NCBI GenBank assembly: GCA_036023115.1
Contig: JAYKKT010000056.1
Location: forward strand, 4,089,501-4,153,500
Reading direction: 5' to 3'
Origin: Brasenia schreberi
Lineage: Eukaryota > Streptophyta > Magnoliopsida > Nymphaeales > Cabombaceae
DNA length: 64,000 nt
Each line of letters opens with the position of its first letter. Position 1 is the stretch's first letter. The position numbers were made by a program, and so were the translations under genes. The notes beneath the pieces are model-generated. The model saw nothing but the letters and a program-made list of their open reading frames with translations. It was not told the DNA's origin and did no database searches. Below are positions 1 through 11,008 of this stretch, piece by piece.

Positions 1-2025
1 GTTAATCCCCCTGTTTTAAACCCTCCAAAGCAAGAAAAACCTCTTCTGCTTTATATTTCTGTGCATGCGGATGCTTTGGGTGCCTTGTTAGATCAATACG
101 AGGATGATACCCACAAGGAGTATGCCATCTATTATATTTCGAAAACTCTCTTGGCTTACGAAAGGAACTATCAAGCCATGGAGAAGACATGCTTGGCCTT
201 GGTATGGGCCTGCCAAAAATTCCGACACTATTTCCTAGATCACGAGGTCTGGATAGTGTCTAAGCTAGATTCAGTCAAGCACTTATTCGAAAAACCCATC
301 CTCACGGGTAGATTGGGCAAATGGCAGCTCCTCTTGATGGAGTATGACCTAAAATATCACCATCAAATCTCCATTAAGGGGCAAGCCCTAGTAGACTATA
401 TGACTGAGTTTCCCTTAGAGGATGCATATCCTACACTCGATGAAATGCCTGATGAAGGCATATTGCTAAACCAATTTCAAAACCACATTTTGGCAAATTC
501 TTTTGAAAACAAAATGTGGAAGATGTACTTCAATGGGGCATAAAACCAAAGAGGGGCTGGCGTAGGGGTCATCTTGGTATCCCCTGAAAAGGGAGAAATC
601 CCCATAGCAATTCGCCTAGATTTCGAATGTTCCAACAACATAGCCGAGTATGAAGCACTCATACAAAGCTTAAAAATTTCGAAAACTTTAGGGGCATTGT
701 GCATTGAGGTCTTTGGAGATTCATTACTCGTTATAAATCAAGTTTTAAAAATTTGGCAAGTTAGAAATGAAAAGCTTCTTCCATATCACGAGTTGGCCAC
801 TCGATTGGTCGAATCCTTCCAATCGTGTACACTCACACATATAGGAAGAGAGGACAATGGCATTGCCGATGCCCTCTCATCCTTGGGTTCAGCCCTAAGG
901 GTCGATCCCACTTTGGAAACCCGATCCTTAGAAATATGGCATACACCTACTTCATCCACACACGATTTGGAAATTTACTAAAACAACCTAGATTCTGATG
1001 GAAAACCTTGGTTTTATGACATAAAGTGTTTTTTAGAGAATGAGGGATGTGCTGAAAATGCCACATCCAAGGATAAGGCATTCATCCGAAAAATTTCTAC
1101 CCGACATGGGCACGCTATTCATATCCCCTCATCTTCATTGCATTCCGTGGTCAGCCCCTAACCATTTACCATGTGAGCGTTTGATATTGTAGAACCAATA
1201 TTTCCAAAGGCATTGAATGGGCATAGGTCCATTTTAGCAGCCATTGAATACTTTTCCAAATGGGTCGAAGCCACCTCCCTGACCAATGTCCAGGGGCAAC
1301 ATGTGGTGGCTTTCATTAGGAAAAATATCTTGGCTCGATTTGGGGTTCCAAAGGACCTAGTGTCCGATAATGGCATCCCCTTCAAAAACGAGAGGATGGT
1401 TAAGTTATGTAACACGTATGGCATAACTCACCACTTCTCATCGCCCTACTACCCTCAAGGCAACGGCCAAGCTGAAGCCACCAATAAGACTCTCATAAGC
1501 ATTATTGAGAAAACTTTAGAGAAGGGTAGAACGTGGCATGAGAAGCTGGATGAAGCCTTATGAGCTTATAGGACTTTCATCCGAACTCCCACAAATGCCA
1601 CACCATTTGAGTTGGTCTATGACACAAATGCCATTCTCCCCATTCATACCAAAATTCATTCATTTCATACATCCATGGCACTCGACCTTCCCCTAGAGAT
1701 GCTTCAGCATGCTAGGATGGTCGAACTAGACTTGTTAGATGAGAGGCGACTCCTTGCTATGGATCATGCTCATGCATACTGGCAAAAGATAGCCCGATAC
1801 TATGAGAAACATATGAAACCTCGCCACTTTGAAGTGGGAGATCTCGTTTTGAAAATCATCCACTATCGTGGCCCACATCCACTTGAAAAGTGGCGGCCCA
1901 AGTGGGATGGCCCTTATGTTATACGTGGCACCACCACAAACAACTCTTATTGGTTGATCGATGTAGAAGGTAGGAATTTAGCAGATCCTATCAATATTCA
2001 ATACTTAAAGAAGTATCATGTGTAG
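1..2025 (+). pseudogene. Tat-lineage Ty3/gypsy pol, 3' part: RNase H, aRNH, integrase
   Basis: This is the C-terminal part of a gypsy polyprotein that copies element RNA into DNA and integrates it. One frame runs from the window edge to the stop at 2023-2025. It holds the end of the RT-linked RNase H (about 61-450), a second RNase H of the archaeal type (about 515-900; motifs MYFNGA, NNIAEYEALI, VFGDS, GREDNGIADAL), and the integrase core and C-terminus (about 1177-2025). The double RNase H is the mark of the Tat/Ogre/Retand lineage. The integrase keeps D (LVSDNG) and E (GNGQAEATNK) exactly 35 residues apart, and the GPYVI segment near the end. The frame is broken only by stops at 541, 979, 1159, 1174 and 1561, with no frameshift. 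The integrase zinc-binding HHCC domain is missing: the linker (KPWFYDIKCFLEN, about 1000-1040) passes to the core through about 80 bases of unrelated-looking sequence. The element is dead but its frame is well kept. Confidence 0.93.
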
Positions 2026-3195
2026 GGTCTAAGTTAAATTCCCATTTTTTTTGAAAATGTTTTAGGGATATCTGCTTTGAAACTTTGAAAGAAAGGATCA
2101 AAGGCGAATTGTGTAACCCTGAGTGAGAGAATCAACACTTGCGAAAAAGTGGAGCTTTCCAAAATACGTGGTTACATTTCAAAATTCTTCTTCTTACAAA
2201 GAAAGGCCTAGTTCAATATAGCAAGATACTTGCAAGTAGTACGTGCTATTTCTAAATAGGCTAATCTGGAATGGATCAAGTATGACCTTCGGATAAGTCC
2301 TCCCCTATTCTCTTCTCCTTCCAAAAGGAAAATTTGGCAAAAACAAAGGGAAATCCCTACCAAAAAGAAAACCTGTTTCCCAAAAAGAAAGTAGAATTGT
2401 AAAGGAAAAATCGGTTCTTCTATGGAAAAGAGGGAATAAAGAAAAAATACTCCCGAAGGGAGACCCTCTATGAAAAAAGAAAGAAAAGGCCAAAAAGCTC
2501 AAAAAGAGCAGTTTTCCGCCTCTTTGCCTCAAACCACGAGACACTTCAGAAGGGACCGTGGTATCTCTTTTCCTATCCCTGCGACTTATCCCAAGTAAAC
2601 AAGGTTCATTTCAAGGAATCCTAAAGTAAAAATAGGATTTACTTACTTGAATTTCATTTTGTTTGAGAATTCGACGTTCTGAGTAAGGCGTAGGAATTTT
2701 GAAACTTAGCTTGTTTTCTTATCAAACCTCCGCTAGATTAGCGAGTGCTAAGACTCAAGCAAAGGCAAACACGAGAAGCTAGAGGTCCTTAGGATCGAGG
2801 CTAAAAGGAGTTTCCCTTTTTGAAATAAAATTTCAAAAAAACTCGAACATCGAGCAACATAAGGCTCGCTCACTCGAAGCAGCAGGTCCCATAAGACTCA
2901 AAGGTTCGACCATCCAACATAGTCTCTAGGGAACCACCCTTCCTGCGTCTCATTCATACCATGCATTAACATATTCACGCATAAATACTTCATACATAAT
3001 CCCAATTAGGACTAGAACCCATAACAAAGTCCCCTTTGGCAAGAATCTCTTCCTACCAGGTTCGAAAAGAAAATGTTTTATCAAAATTGGGACGATCCCA
3101 TATTCTCAAGGATAGATCTAGGGAGATATTAAACAGGGGTGTTGTCGTCTTTGCCATTATCCAAATCAATTTGGATAATGCCAAAGAGGGGTATC
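2026..3195 (+). other. 3' non-coding internal region of the Tat element
   Basis: This is about 1.2 kb between the end of pol and the LTR. No credible gene is seen. The short minus-strand open frame at 2305-2544 is a low-complexity F/R/G-rich product of A-rich DNA. A stretch near 2545-2680 (key part AGAAGGGACCG, then TTTGAGAATT) reappears in reverse complement at about 18700-18870, so related elements share this segment. A perfect inverted repeat lies at 3155-3180, just before the polypurine tract. Confidence 0.75.
3181..3195 (+). promoter_or_regulatory. polypurine tract of the Tat element
   Basis: The purine-rich stretch CCAAAGAGGGGTATC stands directly before the LTR start TGTAAACACCCC. In gypsy elements this site primes second-strand DNA synthesis. 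Its position after pol and next to a TG-starting LTR makes the LTR to its right the 3' LTR. Confidence 0.8.
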
Positions 3196-4014
3196 TGTAA
3201 ACACCCCAAAATCCCACGATTTCATAAAACATACCTAGTTTGCAAAATCAACTTCGAAAATGCACTTTGAGTTCTGAAAACCTAGGAGCCTTCCCAAAAC
3301 CCTGTAAATATTGTTTTGAAACTTGTAAATAGTGTTTTGAAACCCCAAGTCCAAATATGAACTTTTGAAACTCGGGCTAAACCCTATTTTCTCAAGAAGC
3401 CAAAGACGAACAAGTGAAGCATGCAAAGACGACACCTGATCGAAAAGCAACCCGACAAGTAGCTCACAAAGGCCAATTCTAGAAGCAGGCTCAGAAGCAG
3501 TTTCCAAAGCCCAAAAGAGTATCCTGGCCTGATAAAAGCTAGGTTCAAAAGGCGAAAGGAAGGCCCAGGCCCAAAGTAAGTTGCAAGTCAGGAGCACCAA
3601 GTAGCCAGATTGACCATCCTCATCAAAGCATCAAGAATCTGAACCAGAAAAATCACAAACGAGCAGAAATATAATTCGAAAAGGTGAAAAGGAGTCCGGA
3701 CGACAAAGATTGGGGAAACCCAACACCAGACGGAGCGTTGATGAAGCTAGGGCCCGCACAGATCGTCCACCTCAAAAATCCAAGAAGGACCATTCAGAGA
3801 AAATTTGGATTGGATCTGGACCATAAATATCCAGATCTAAATCCAAATAGTGAATAGTGTTTGGATTTGGGTCGATCCAAATAGTGTTTGGATTGGATCA
3901 GATTTAGACCAAAATATCCAGATCCATATCCATAAAATGTTGGATTTGGATCGGATTTAGATTTGAATCCAGATCTCAAACCCAAACCCAAATACAAGAC
4001 CCACCTCACTTGCC

Positions 4015-4022
4015 TATAAATA
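4015..4022 (+). promoter_or_regulatory. TATA box of LTR1
   Basis: TATAAATA lies 819 bases into the LTR, followed about 50 bases later by a GA-rich tract. LTRs D, G and I show the same order, TATA then GA tract. It fits a Pol II start site in the LTR, with R beginning about 25-35 bases downstream. Confidence 0.75.
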
Positions 4023-4384
4023 GAGGTGAGGGGGTCCAAGAGAGGGGTTTACGGATTTTTGCTTCGAGGAGAGAGAGTGAGTGAGTGGTTCAAGCCTTGT
4101 TGGCTCAAGGGTGAGAATGGGTCAAGCCAAGTGGGCTAAGTGGGCTGCATCCTAGCTGGGCTCGGTCAAGGAAGGCTGCAACCATTCAAGGTGGGCTCAA
4201 GACAAGAAGGACCGGCTCCAAGAGGTAAACCCCCTAACCCTAGCCTAGTCCCTTCTAATCCTCACCTAATCACCTAACCTACCTTACTAAACCTAACCCT
4301 AAATGAACCTAAATCACCTAAACTGAACCGGACTGGACTCAAACCTACCTAACCGATCTAAGAAAACCCCTAAAAACTTGAACC

Positions 4385-4620
4385 GAACCCCGACTCCACC
4401 TGTGCGCCACCCGCACCCGGACACGCACTCCGCGCGTCGTTAATGAGCCCTGCGCACCCCTGCCGTGGAGACCAGTGCCCCGCGCCGCGCCTCCCTGTGT
4501 CTGCCGCACCACGCCTCAGCGTCAGGCGCCCCGTGCCGCGCCTCAGCGTCAGGTGCCCCGTGCCTCACCGTAGTGTCCTGCACCCTGTCATCTGACCAGC
4601 ACCCTGCCGGCCTTGGCAAA
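4385..4620 (+). repeat. GC-rich, CpG-dense block with a 27-base tandem repeat inside LTR1
   Basis: This block is far richer in G+C and CpG than its surroundings. The unit CGCCTCAGCGTCAGG starts at 4512 and again at 4539, each followed by a near-copy of CGCCCCGTGC, with a decayed third unit after it. It lies in the transcribed part of the LTR. No coding frame is evident. Confidence 0.7.
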
Positions 4621-4937
4621 CCTTAGGACTAAACTCTATCTCCTAGCTAACCTAGTCCCCAACGCCATAGCTCCCGGCTGTCCCTAAGCACACCCGAGCC
4701 CCAACCTTTCTCAAACTACCTAAAGGGGACCCCTCTTGGCTGCCCAAAGTGAACCGCAAGCCCAAATCCGAGCAAGTTGAAGATAGACCAGCTATTTGTA
4801 AGTGTCTAAACTTGGTCTATTGCATTAACTTGCTTTATATTCAATTAAATTTTGGATACGGGGTTGTATTAACGGAGCGTTGTCTTTCCCTGGGTTGTAA
4901 TATTGGTGCTTGATACACAAGATACACACGAGCACTT

Positions 4938-5547
4938 GAGCCTTAGCTCTTAACTCATACACAAGCACCCACATGCATGATTGAGCCTTCGCTCTTACTC
5001 CCAAGACTCTAGTAAGAGTTGCGTGAGTTGCCTTCAATTTACACACTCCACACACGCGTGCATTGAGCCTTCGCTCTTATTATATATGTATTTACATTCA
5101 ACTAGGTTGTTACATTAAGTCGTGTGAGTTTGTCTTTCATTTACACACTCGCACCCAAAGAACACCCGGGCGCTTGCTCAAGCACCTCACGCACCATTTT
5201 GGCATCGGCAACCACTAAGATATAGCCATATCTCTATATTTTCCACTACGTTTTCCCGGTTCAGCTGCGTGTGTTGCCTTTACATTTATACACAAACACA
5301 AACACGTGCACGTTGACGACCTTCGGGCTCATATATATATAGTTGTATCTCTCTTTCTGCTGGGTTTTACATTTCAGTTGCATGCATTGTCTTTACATTT
5401 ATACACAACACATACGCGCACGTTGGTGACCTTCGGGCCCATATATATATATAAGTATTTCCCTTCCGCACTTTACATTCAAGTCGAGTGGGGTTTTACA
5501 TTCAAGTCGTGTGAGTTGCCCACGCCCACAATTGAGCCTTTCCGCTC
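4938..5547 (+). repeat. repeated GAGC-CTTC-GCTC mini-hairpins and a 113-base duplication in LTR1
   Basis: A 4-bp inverted repeat with a CTTC-like loop occurs at 4938-4949 (loop CTTA), 4983-4994, 5065-5076 and 5534-5547 (loop CTTTCC). Between them, about 5279-5345 is repeated at about 5392-5455, including TTTACATTTATACACAA, CACGTTG, GACCTTCGGGC and a run of TA. These are internal duplications of the transcribed LTR and are not a gene. Confidence 0.65.
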
Positions 5548-5893
5548 TTAAGATATAGCTATATTTCCCTTCCGCAATTTCCCTTCGGCTATGTCTTTTA
5601 ATTTCGGTTTTTAAAGTTCAGTTGTGTGAGTCTACATTGTATATCCGCCATACACGAGATAGGGTGCATACTTGCGTCAAAAGCAACCTCGAACCACCTG
5701 TGCAAAATCACCAAGACTTAGGCACTTGATGCACACATCTCATGCCTAAGTAGCTAAAATCAAAAGACATAGGAACGTGTAAAAATCCCACGTGAAATAA
5801 AAATCTGCAACTAGACAAAACCAATCAATCAAAACACTTTCAAAAAGGTCATACTTGTTCAAAATCGAGTTTTCTAAAGCATACAAACTGACC

Positions 5894-6004
5894 CTTGAGT
5901 ATCGGTTCAAGAAGGTTTGCGACGAAAAGAGCCCACTTGTCCGCAATATAAGTCAGATATTTCGAAAACTTACTTCGCTAGCTTGAGTAAGCTAGCTGGC
6001 ACGC
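5894..6004 (+). promoter_or_regulatory. U5 two-stem-loop module (LTR1 copy)
   Basis: SL1 at 5894-5911 reads CTTGAGTATCGGTTCAAG, a 7-bp stem with loop ATCG. SL2 at 5977-5996 reads GCTAGCTTGAGTAAGCTAGC, an 8-bp stem with loop GAGT. The octamer TGGCACGC follows at once (5997-6004). The module lies about 80-190 bases before the LTR end. Relative to LTR B, SL2 has two paired changes (T-A to C-G) that keep the stem. Confidence 0.7.
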
Positions 6005-6082
6005 CCTTTAAAGCGACTTAGACATACGAAAAGGTTCACTTCAGGCCAAAGAACCCAGAGTGGAAATTTCCGCGTGTCTATA

Positions 6083-8048
6083 GTAGTTAAATAAAATTTA
6101 ATATTTTAATTATTTAGAGATTAAAATTGGTGGATTTGGCCATGATGAGTACAACCCAACAATTTGGGGGAATAAATCATATCGCTCTTTCATGTAGGGG
6201 ATTATGCATTCTTTCACATAACTACAGACATGATTTGTGAATGTGATGAATTGGAAATGGTTTTGAAATATAATGATGTGTGAATACATGAGTCGTACTT
6301 GTGTGGGGCGATCCGGCTTGGGGCGAATACAGAGCCGAAAATTTCTTGAGTGAGGAGTTGAGCTCGCCTTTACTGGCCAATAAGTCCGCTCAATCACGCC
6401 CTAGCCCTCCTCGGGCTTTACCTTCAACCGTAATCCTTGTCCTTCAAAACTATACAATAATTATGAACTTAAAGCAGACGATTCAGCCAATGTAAACCAG
6501 GAAACATTTGATTCTAGCATCACTTTCCTTTCTCTGAACATAATGCTCTGAGGCGACATTTCTATCAGCTACAAACAAGGCAAATCTCGATCATTATCAT
6601 GTGCGTTTGTTAAAGGGACCTCAAATCTTCTTCTATTGCACACATTTCCTGGTTGGTTAAAGTAGGTGACCCATTTTCCATTTTTGTAGGTTGCGCATTT
6701 CACTCAAGGATTACACAGTGAAACGGTAGGCAATAATTGTAAGGAGAGTTACTTTTTCGACAAATTCTAGGCTATGATAATCGCACTATTCCATCAGTTC
6801 ATTTCTTGGCCTAACAAAGACTATGCTTTAGTGACCACCACGTAATTCATTGAATACGAGTCTGTGATAGATGTTTATATGTTCTCATGACAATCATTAG
6901 TGTGTATAGACATGGCCCCTTCCATTAAAAAAATGAAACTTTTAAATTTTAAAGAAAAATATAAAAAAACTCTTAAGCCTGCAGTTTGGAACCGTTGGTC
7001 CTCATTTCGGGCCAGTTCCAGTTTTATGAAACGTAAAACCTGAACTGAACTGAACTGGATGATCCATTATTTCTTGCTCAGTTCTGGTTTCACCCGGTTC
7101 TTGAGCTGGTCCAGTTTTGATCGGAATAGCCATTTCCAAACAGGCCATGTCCACGTGTCTGTGGGTGTTTGTAATGATAGGAAGATAGATGCACACACCA
7201 CTGAATCGCCTAACAAGCTCAATTAAGCTTGGCTTGAGACCCAGCTCAGAGGCTCGAATTCTTAATTTACTGATTTCTAACTTTATCAGTAACGCTTAAT
7301 TACTCTTGTGAGCAACTTGAGTAGACGAGACCAATTAGCATTTGATTTCTCATCTAGGCAATCTAGAGTCGCTCATGAGCGGCTTGTGTCACTAGCATCT
7401 GTAGTGAAGACATGAGCACCATCCTTTACCAGTGGCCATTCATAGGAATCTTCTGCCCTTTGCTTTGGTGGAAATTAGACTGCAACACTAAAGTGCTGTT
7501 AATTTCTGAATTTTCCATCGTGTAATGTCCATTGAAATTGAGAAATTGATTTAGATTGGGAACTTCTGAGTACGTACATAGAATGGATTTTCTAACCTTT
7601 TGGCACCTGAATCAAATGTGTCGTAACGGATTTGCCTGTCATGTTACTTTGAACAACCCTTTCGAGGATAAAATTATATCTACTTGGGGGAAATCCAGTT
7701 ATGCTCTCAAGATGTGTGAAAACTACTCGTGATAGAATGGATCTTTCGACAGGCTTAATTCGTAATATCATTATCAAACTTATATAAACATGGTGAAAGG
7801 GCAACGGCGGATCTAGAAAATGTTTTAGGGTGAGGCAAATAGTCCGAACAGAAATGTTCAGGGTGGTGAGAACTATGTAGTATATAGCCTGTGGATTCAA
7901 CCATCGGCTGTAACTATTCTGCTTGGTGCTTAAAATTTTAAATGGAGCCGGATGCCCCACCTCAGCTCAATGTAGATCCTCTAAGGATGACACTTTAAAG
8001 TGTCTATGCCAAATCATAATAGCATCATCAAGAATTGACAAAAAGCCC
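6083..8048. other. spacer without a recognisable gene
   Basis: The short open frames on both strands match no family I recognise. The only structured item found is the hAT-like MITE at 6907-7153. The first 30 bases after the LTR are AT-only. Confidence 0.6.
6907..7153 (+). mobile_element. hAT-like MITE, copy 1
   Basis: This is a 247-base repeat with ends TAGACATGGCC and GGCCATGTCCA, imperfect terminal inverted repeats. The inside is rich in GGTTC/GAACC words and has an A/T-rich start. Flanking 8-mers AGTGTGTA and CGTGTCTG agree at 5 of 8 positions, which would fit a decayed 8-bp duplication of the hAT type. A relative in the same orientation lies at 63016-63331. Too small to code for a transposase. 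Confidence 0.55.
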
Positions 8049-8318
8049 AAGCATCAAGTTCTTGATGTTCGAATGGTTAAAACAAGTTGAATATGATACA
8101 CTCAAGGAGATAAAACAAATATTCAAAGTATTGCAAAACATATGTAGGAGAATGCTTTATTTATAGAGCTAGAGAGAAGGAATTTTCAAAGAACATGTCA
8201 TCATGTGAAGAAGAGTTCCCCAATGGCTATCTAAACTAGCTGCCCTAGTGGCCGGGCCAGTTAGTTGAAGACTAACAGGCTATAGTGGCCCATCTTTTAT
8301 TATATTTATACTTTAACA
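8049..8318 (-). repeat. 3' LTR of the copia element
   Basis: On the minus strand it starts TGTTAAAG at 8318, directly after the purine tract AGTTTGAGAGAGGG. A TATA box (TATAAATA, reverse of 8158-8165) is matched in the other LTR. The inner end is taken at the last shared word, about 8049. Length is about 270 bases. Confidence 0.8.
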
Positions 8319-8332
8319 CCCTCTCTCAAACT
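8319..8332 (-). promoter_or_regulatory. polypurine tract of the copia element
   Basis: Read on the minus strand it is AGTTTGAGAGAGGG, followed at once by the LTR start TGTTAAAG. This is the usual copia arrangement for priming second-strand DNA. Confidence 0.75.
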
Positions 8333-8429
8333 TATGGTGTTTATACCAAAAGTTTGTCTAACAAAAAATTAAACCTAAGAGCCGACATTGAGTTGGTAAA
8401 AAATCTACAAGTTATAGTTTCAAGGACAC

Positions 8430-9900
8430 ATAGCACAGAGTGAACTTCAAACATTCTTCTATAACAAAATGACAGTTCATCTCAATGCGTTTCATTTTTC
8501 ATGGAAGGTATTATAACAAAGCTGATGGTTGTTTAAGAGTGACCCCCATATCTCTCAACACCTCTTTAATCCATGAGATCTCAGTAGCAGTAGTCACCAT
8601 GGCTCGTTATTCTGCTTATTTGTATAACAAAGATACTTTTGTTGCTTCTTATAATTTCAAAAGATCAAGGATTCACCTAAAAATATAAAAAACTGGTGGT
8701 GGAATGTTGAATGTAGATATCACTACCGTAATCTACATTAGTATATACAATTAAATCTAGAGAAGAAGAAGTTAGAAATATCCTCTTATCCATAGAGTTC
8801 TTAATGTATTTGATAATTCTTGTAATCAGACTCATGTGAGTAATAGTAGGAGCTTGTTGAAACTGACTTACAATGTGTATAGCGTGTGATATGTCTCGAC
8901 GAGTGATAGTGAGATAAGTCAATGCTCCTGTCACCTATCTGTATAGTGTAGGATCTTTCAATTTCTTTCCAACTATTGCTCTTAATTTTGTTACATATAC
9001 TTATGGAGTATCTACTTTCTTCTCAGTATTTAGATCTATACTGCTAATAATGTCATTAACAAACTTTGTTTGAGATATAAAATATCCTCTATAACAATGT
9101 ATAATTTCAATTCCTAAAAAATAATTAAACAAACCAGGTTTTTTCATTTCAAACTCCTTATGGAGATCTTTTTTAACTTATAATATATTATCTTCGTCAC
9201 TTTCAATGATAATCATATCATCTAACATACAAAATCAGTATTACAATGACTACATTTGACTTTCATACAAATAATGTTGTGTAACTATAACAAGATAGAA
9301 AATTATGAGTATGTATAAAACTTTTAAATCTATGAAACCAAGCCTTAGATACTTGTTTAAGATCATACAAGGCTTTTCGTAACTTAAGAATATGATTTTT
9401 GGGGATATCTAATCCTTTGTATATGAACCTCTTCATTTAAGTTACCATTCAAAAAGGCATTCTTAACATCTAATTGAAAATTTTTCACTTTCTAATAACA
9501 CTAAGAGTTATTAAAATTCTTATGATTCTTATTGTAGCAACCAAAGTAAAGTTTTCTTCATAGTCTATTTTATATTCTTCAATATACTATTTATCTAGTA
9601 GTCTAGCTTTATATCTTTTTATGGTATCATTACTATATGTTTTTACTTTATATACCATCTATACCTAATAAGTTTTTAATCCTTAGGTTTAGATACACTA
9701 TCCAAGTTTAAGCTTTATCTAAAGCCATTAATTCTTCTTAGATAACATTTTCCCATTCTCATATACCTTTGTCTTGATTATAAAAGTTTGGCTTTTCTCC
9801 TTGTAAAATGGTGGCAATAAGATTTTTTCTTTGAGGTTCAAAAGTTTTATATAACACAAATCTTTGTGGCGGCCTTGGGATTATAGGTGGTAGTCTAATA
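8430..9900 (-). pseudogene. copia reverse transcriptase and RNase H, decayed
   Basis: This is the C-terminal half of a copia polyprotein. On the minus strand the RT shows FQLDVKNAFLNGNLNEEVH (9421-9480), a damaged active-site stretch ending DDMIII near 9210, and KKPGLFNYFLGIEI (about 9090-9130). The RNase H domain contains GALTYLTITRRDISHA (8934 downward), FQQAP and a later HSTTSFLYF. Stops and frameshifts split it into short open pieces, the longest 8677-8934. It would have made cDNA of the element and is now inactive. Confidence 0.85.
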
Positions 9901-10129
9901 TTTTTTTATCCTCTAGGTTTTTTAGTGTAGTGTAATGGAAGAGGAACTATAGCATCATGAGACTCGTGGTTTTCTCTCATTTCCAAAACCATGCAATCAC
10001 CTTATTGCCTTGAATCAATGGTTTCCACTATATCACTATCTTCTAAGTTAGCAAAGTCATTTAGAAAGGTATTTTTCCTTATCTTCAATGTTAGAGCTAT
10101 AGTAGTAGTTGTCTTCTAAAAATTTCGCA

Positions 10130-10915
10130 TATCTTAACACATAAAGTTTATCTTCTTTGTGATCAAAATACCTATAATCCTTTTTGTCAATACCATAACC
10201 TAGAAAGACACTCTATAGTTCTAGGAGATAATTTATCATTATTATCCTTATAAACAAAACATCTACCTTCAAAGCTCTCAATCTTCCATAATTTGGGACA
10301 AGTTAAATAATTTTTCAAAAAGAAAAATGTTACCAAGTTTAGAAGAAGACATTTTATTTATACGGAGGTAAGAGTAGCTTCCGCCCATAAGAATTTTGGT
10401 ACCTTACTACCAGTCAAGAGAGTTTTAGTAGCGTGTATAATGTGTCTATGTTCTCACTCAGCTAAGCCATTTTGTTGTGGAGTTTTTATGCAACATTTTT
10501 TGTATAAAATTCAATGTATTTACAAATAGTTTGAAAATTCTTTTGACATATACTCACCAACAGAATATGATCTCAAGATTTTAAGGGTGGTGTCAAATTG
10601 CTTCTTAATCATGCTATGAAATGTCAAAAACTTTTTAAATACTTCAAATTTATGTTTTAAGAAAAATATTGAAGTATATCTACTAACATCATCTATATAA
10701 GTCATAGTATCAGACTCCTCCCGTAGAGACAATAGGAGCAGTTCCCCAAACGTCGGATTGAACCAATTCAAAGGGTTTACTTGCAATAAAACTTCTCTCA
10801 CTGAAAGATATATGATGCAATTTTTTAAGAATACATTCTTCGTAAACAAATCTTTATCATTATTATTTTTTAATAATACATGATTACAGAACAAGTTCAT
10901 ATTCAAGTGACCCAA
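10130..10915 (-). pseudogene. copia integrase, decayed
   Basis: On the minus strand the frame at 10520-10915 has GHLNMNLF (end of the pre-integrase part), then YIDDVSRYTSIFFLKHKFEV and QFDTTLKILRSYSVGEYMSKEF. These are the recognisable core of a copia integrase. The second catalytic position appears changed: RSYSVGEY stands where the family has Asp. The frame then breaks. Further weak matches run to about 10130 (FLGYGIDKKDYRYF). Confidence 0.82.
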
Positions 10916-11008
10916 TCTTTTGTACCAAAGAGTTGTGTTATTAATTACACCACACTATTCAAAATTTGGTACAATCAAATTATCCATTTTGTATAGTATA
11001 GTTTCTCT

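Larger units (their letters stand above)
3196..6082 (+). repeat. 3' LTR (LTR1) of the Tat element, about 2.9 kb
   Basis: It starts TGTAAACACCCC at 3196, after the polypurine tract, and ends near 6082 at GTGTCTATA, probably a decayed GTCTACA as in LTRs A and B. A TATA box lies at 4015-4022, followed by GA repeats (about 4064-4085) that would be transcribed. The U3 has many GGATTTGGAT/ATCCAAAT stretches (3800-3990). The middle is CCTAA-rich (4220-4320) and then GC-rich. The U5 end carries the two-stem-loop module at 5894-6004. The 5' partner LTR is outside the window, so no target-site duplication can be checked. Confidence 0.85.

Noticed and set aside
2305..2544. 79-aa minus-strand frame behind the first pol, as a possible antisense ORF
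   Set aside because: Low-complexity F/R/G composition from A-rich DNA; no similarity to the antisense frame at 46.8-48.1 kb.
4220..4320. CCTAACCCTA-like stretch resembling telomere repeats
   Set aside because: Irregular CCTAA words without a 7-base period, located inside LTR1.
5177..5215. TTTTGGCATCGGCAACC as a primer-binding site and LTR end
   Set aside because: The U5 module and the likely LTR end lie 0.7-0.9 kb further right, and no internal region follows.
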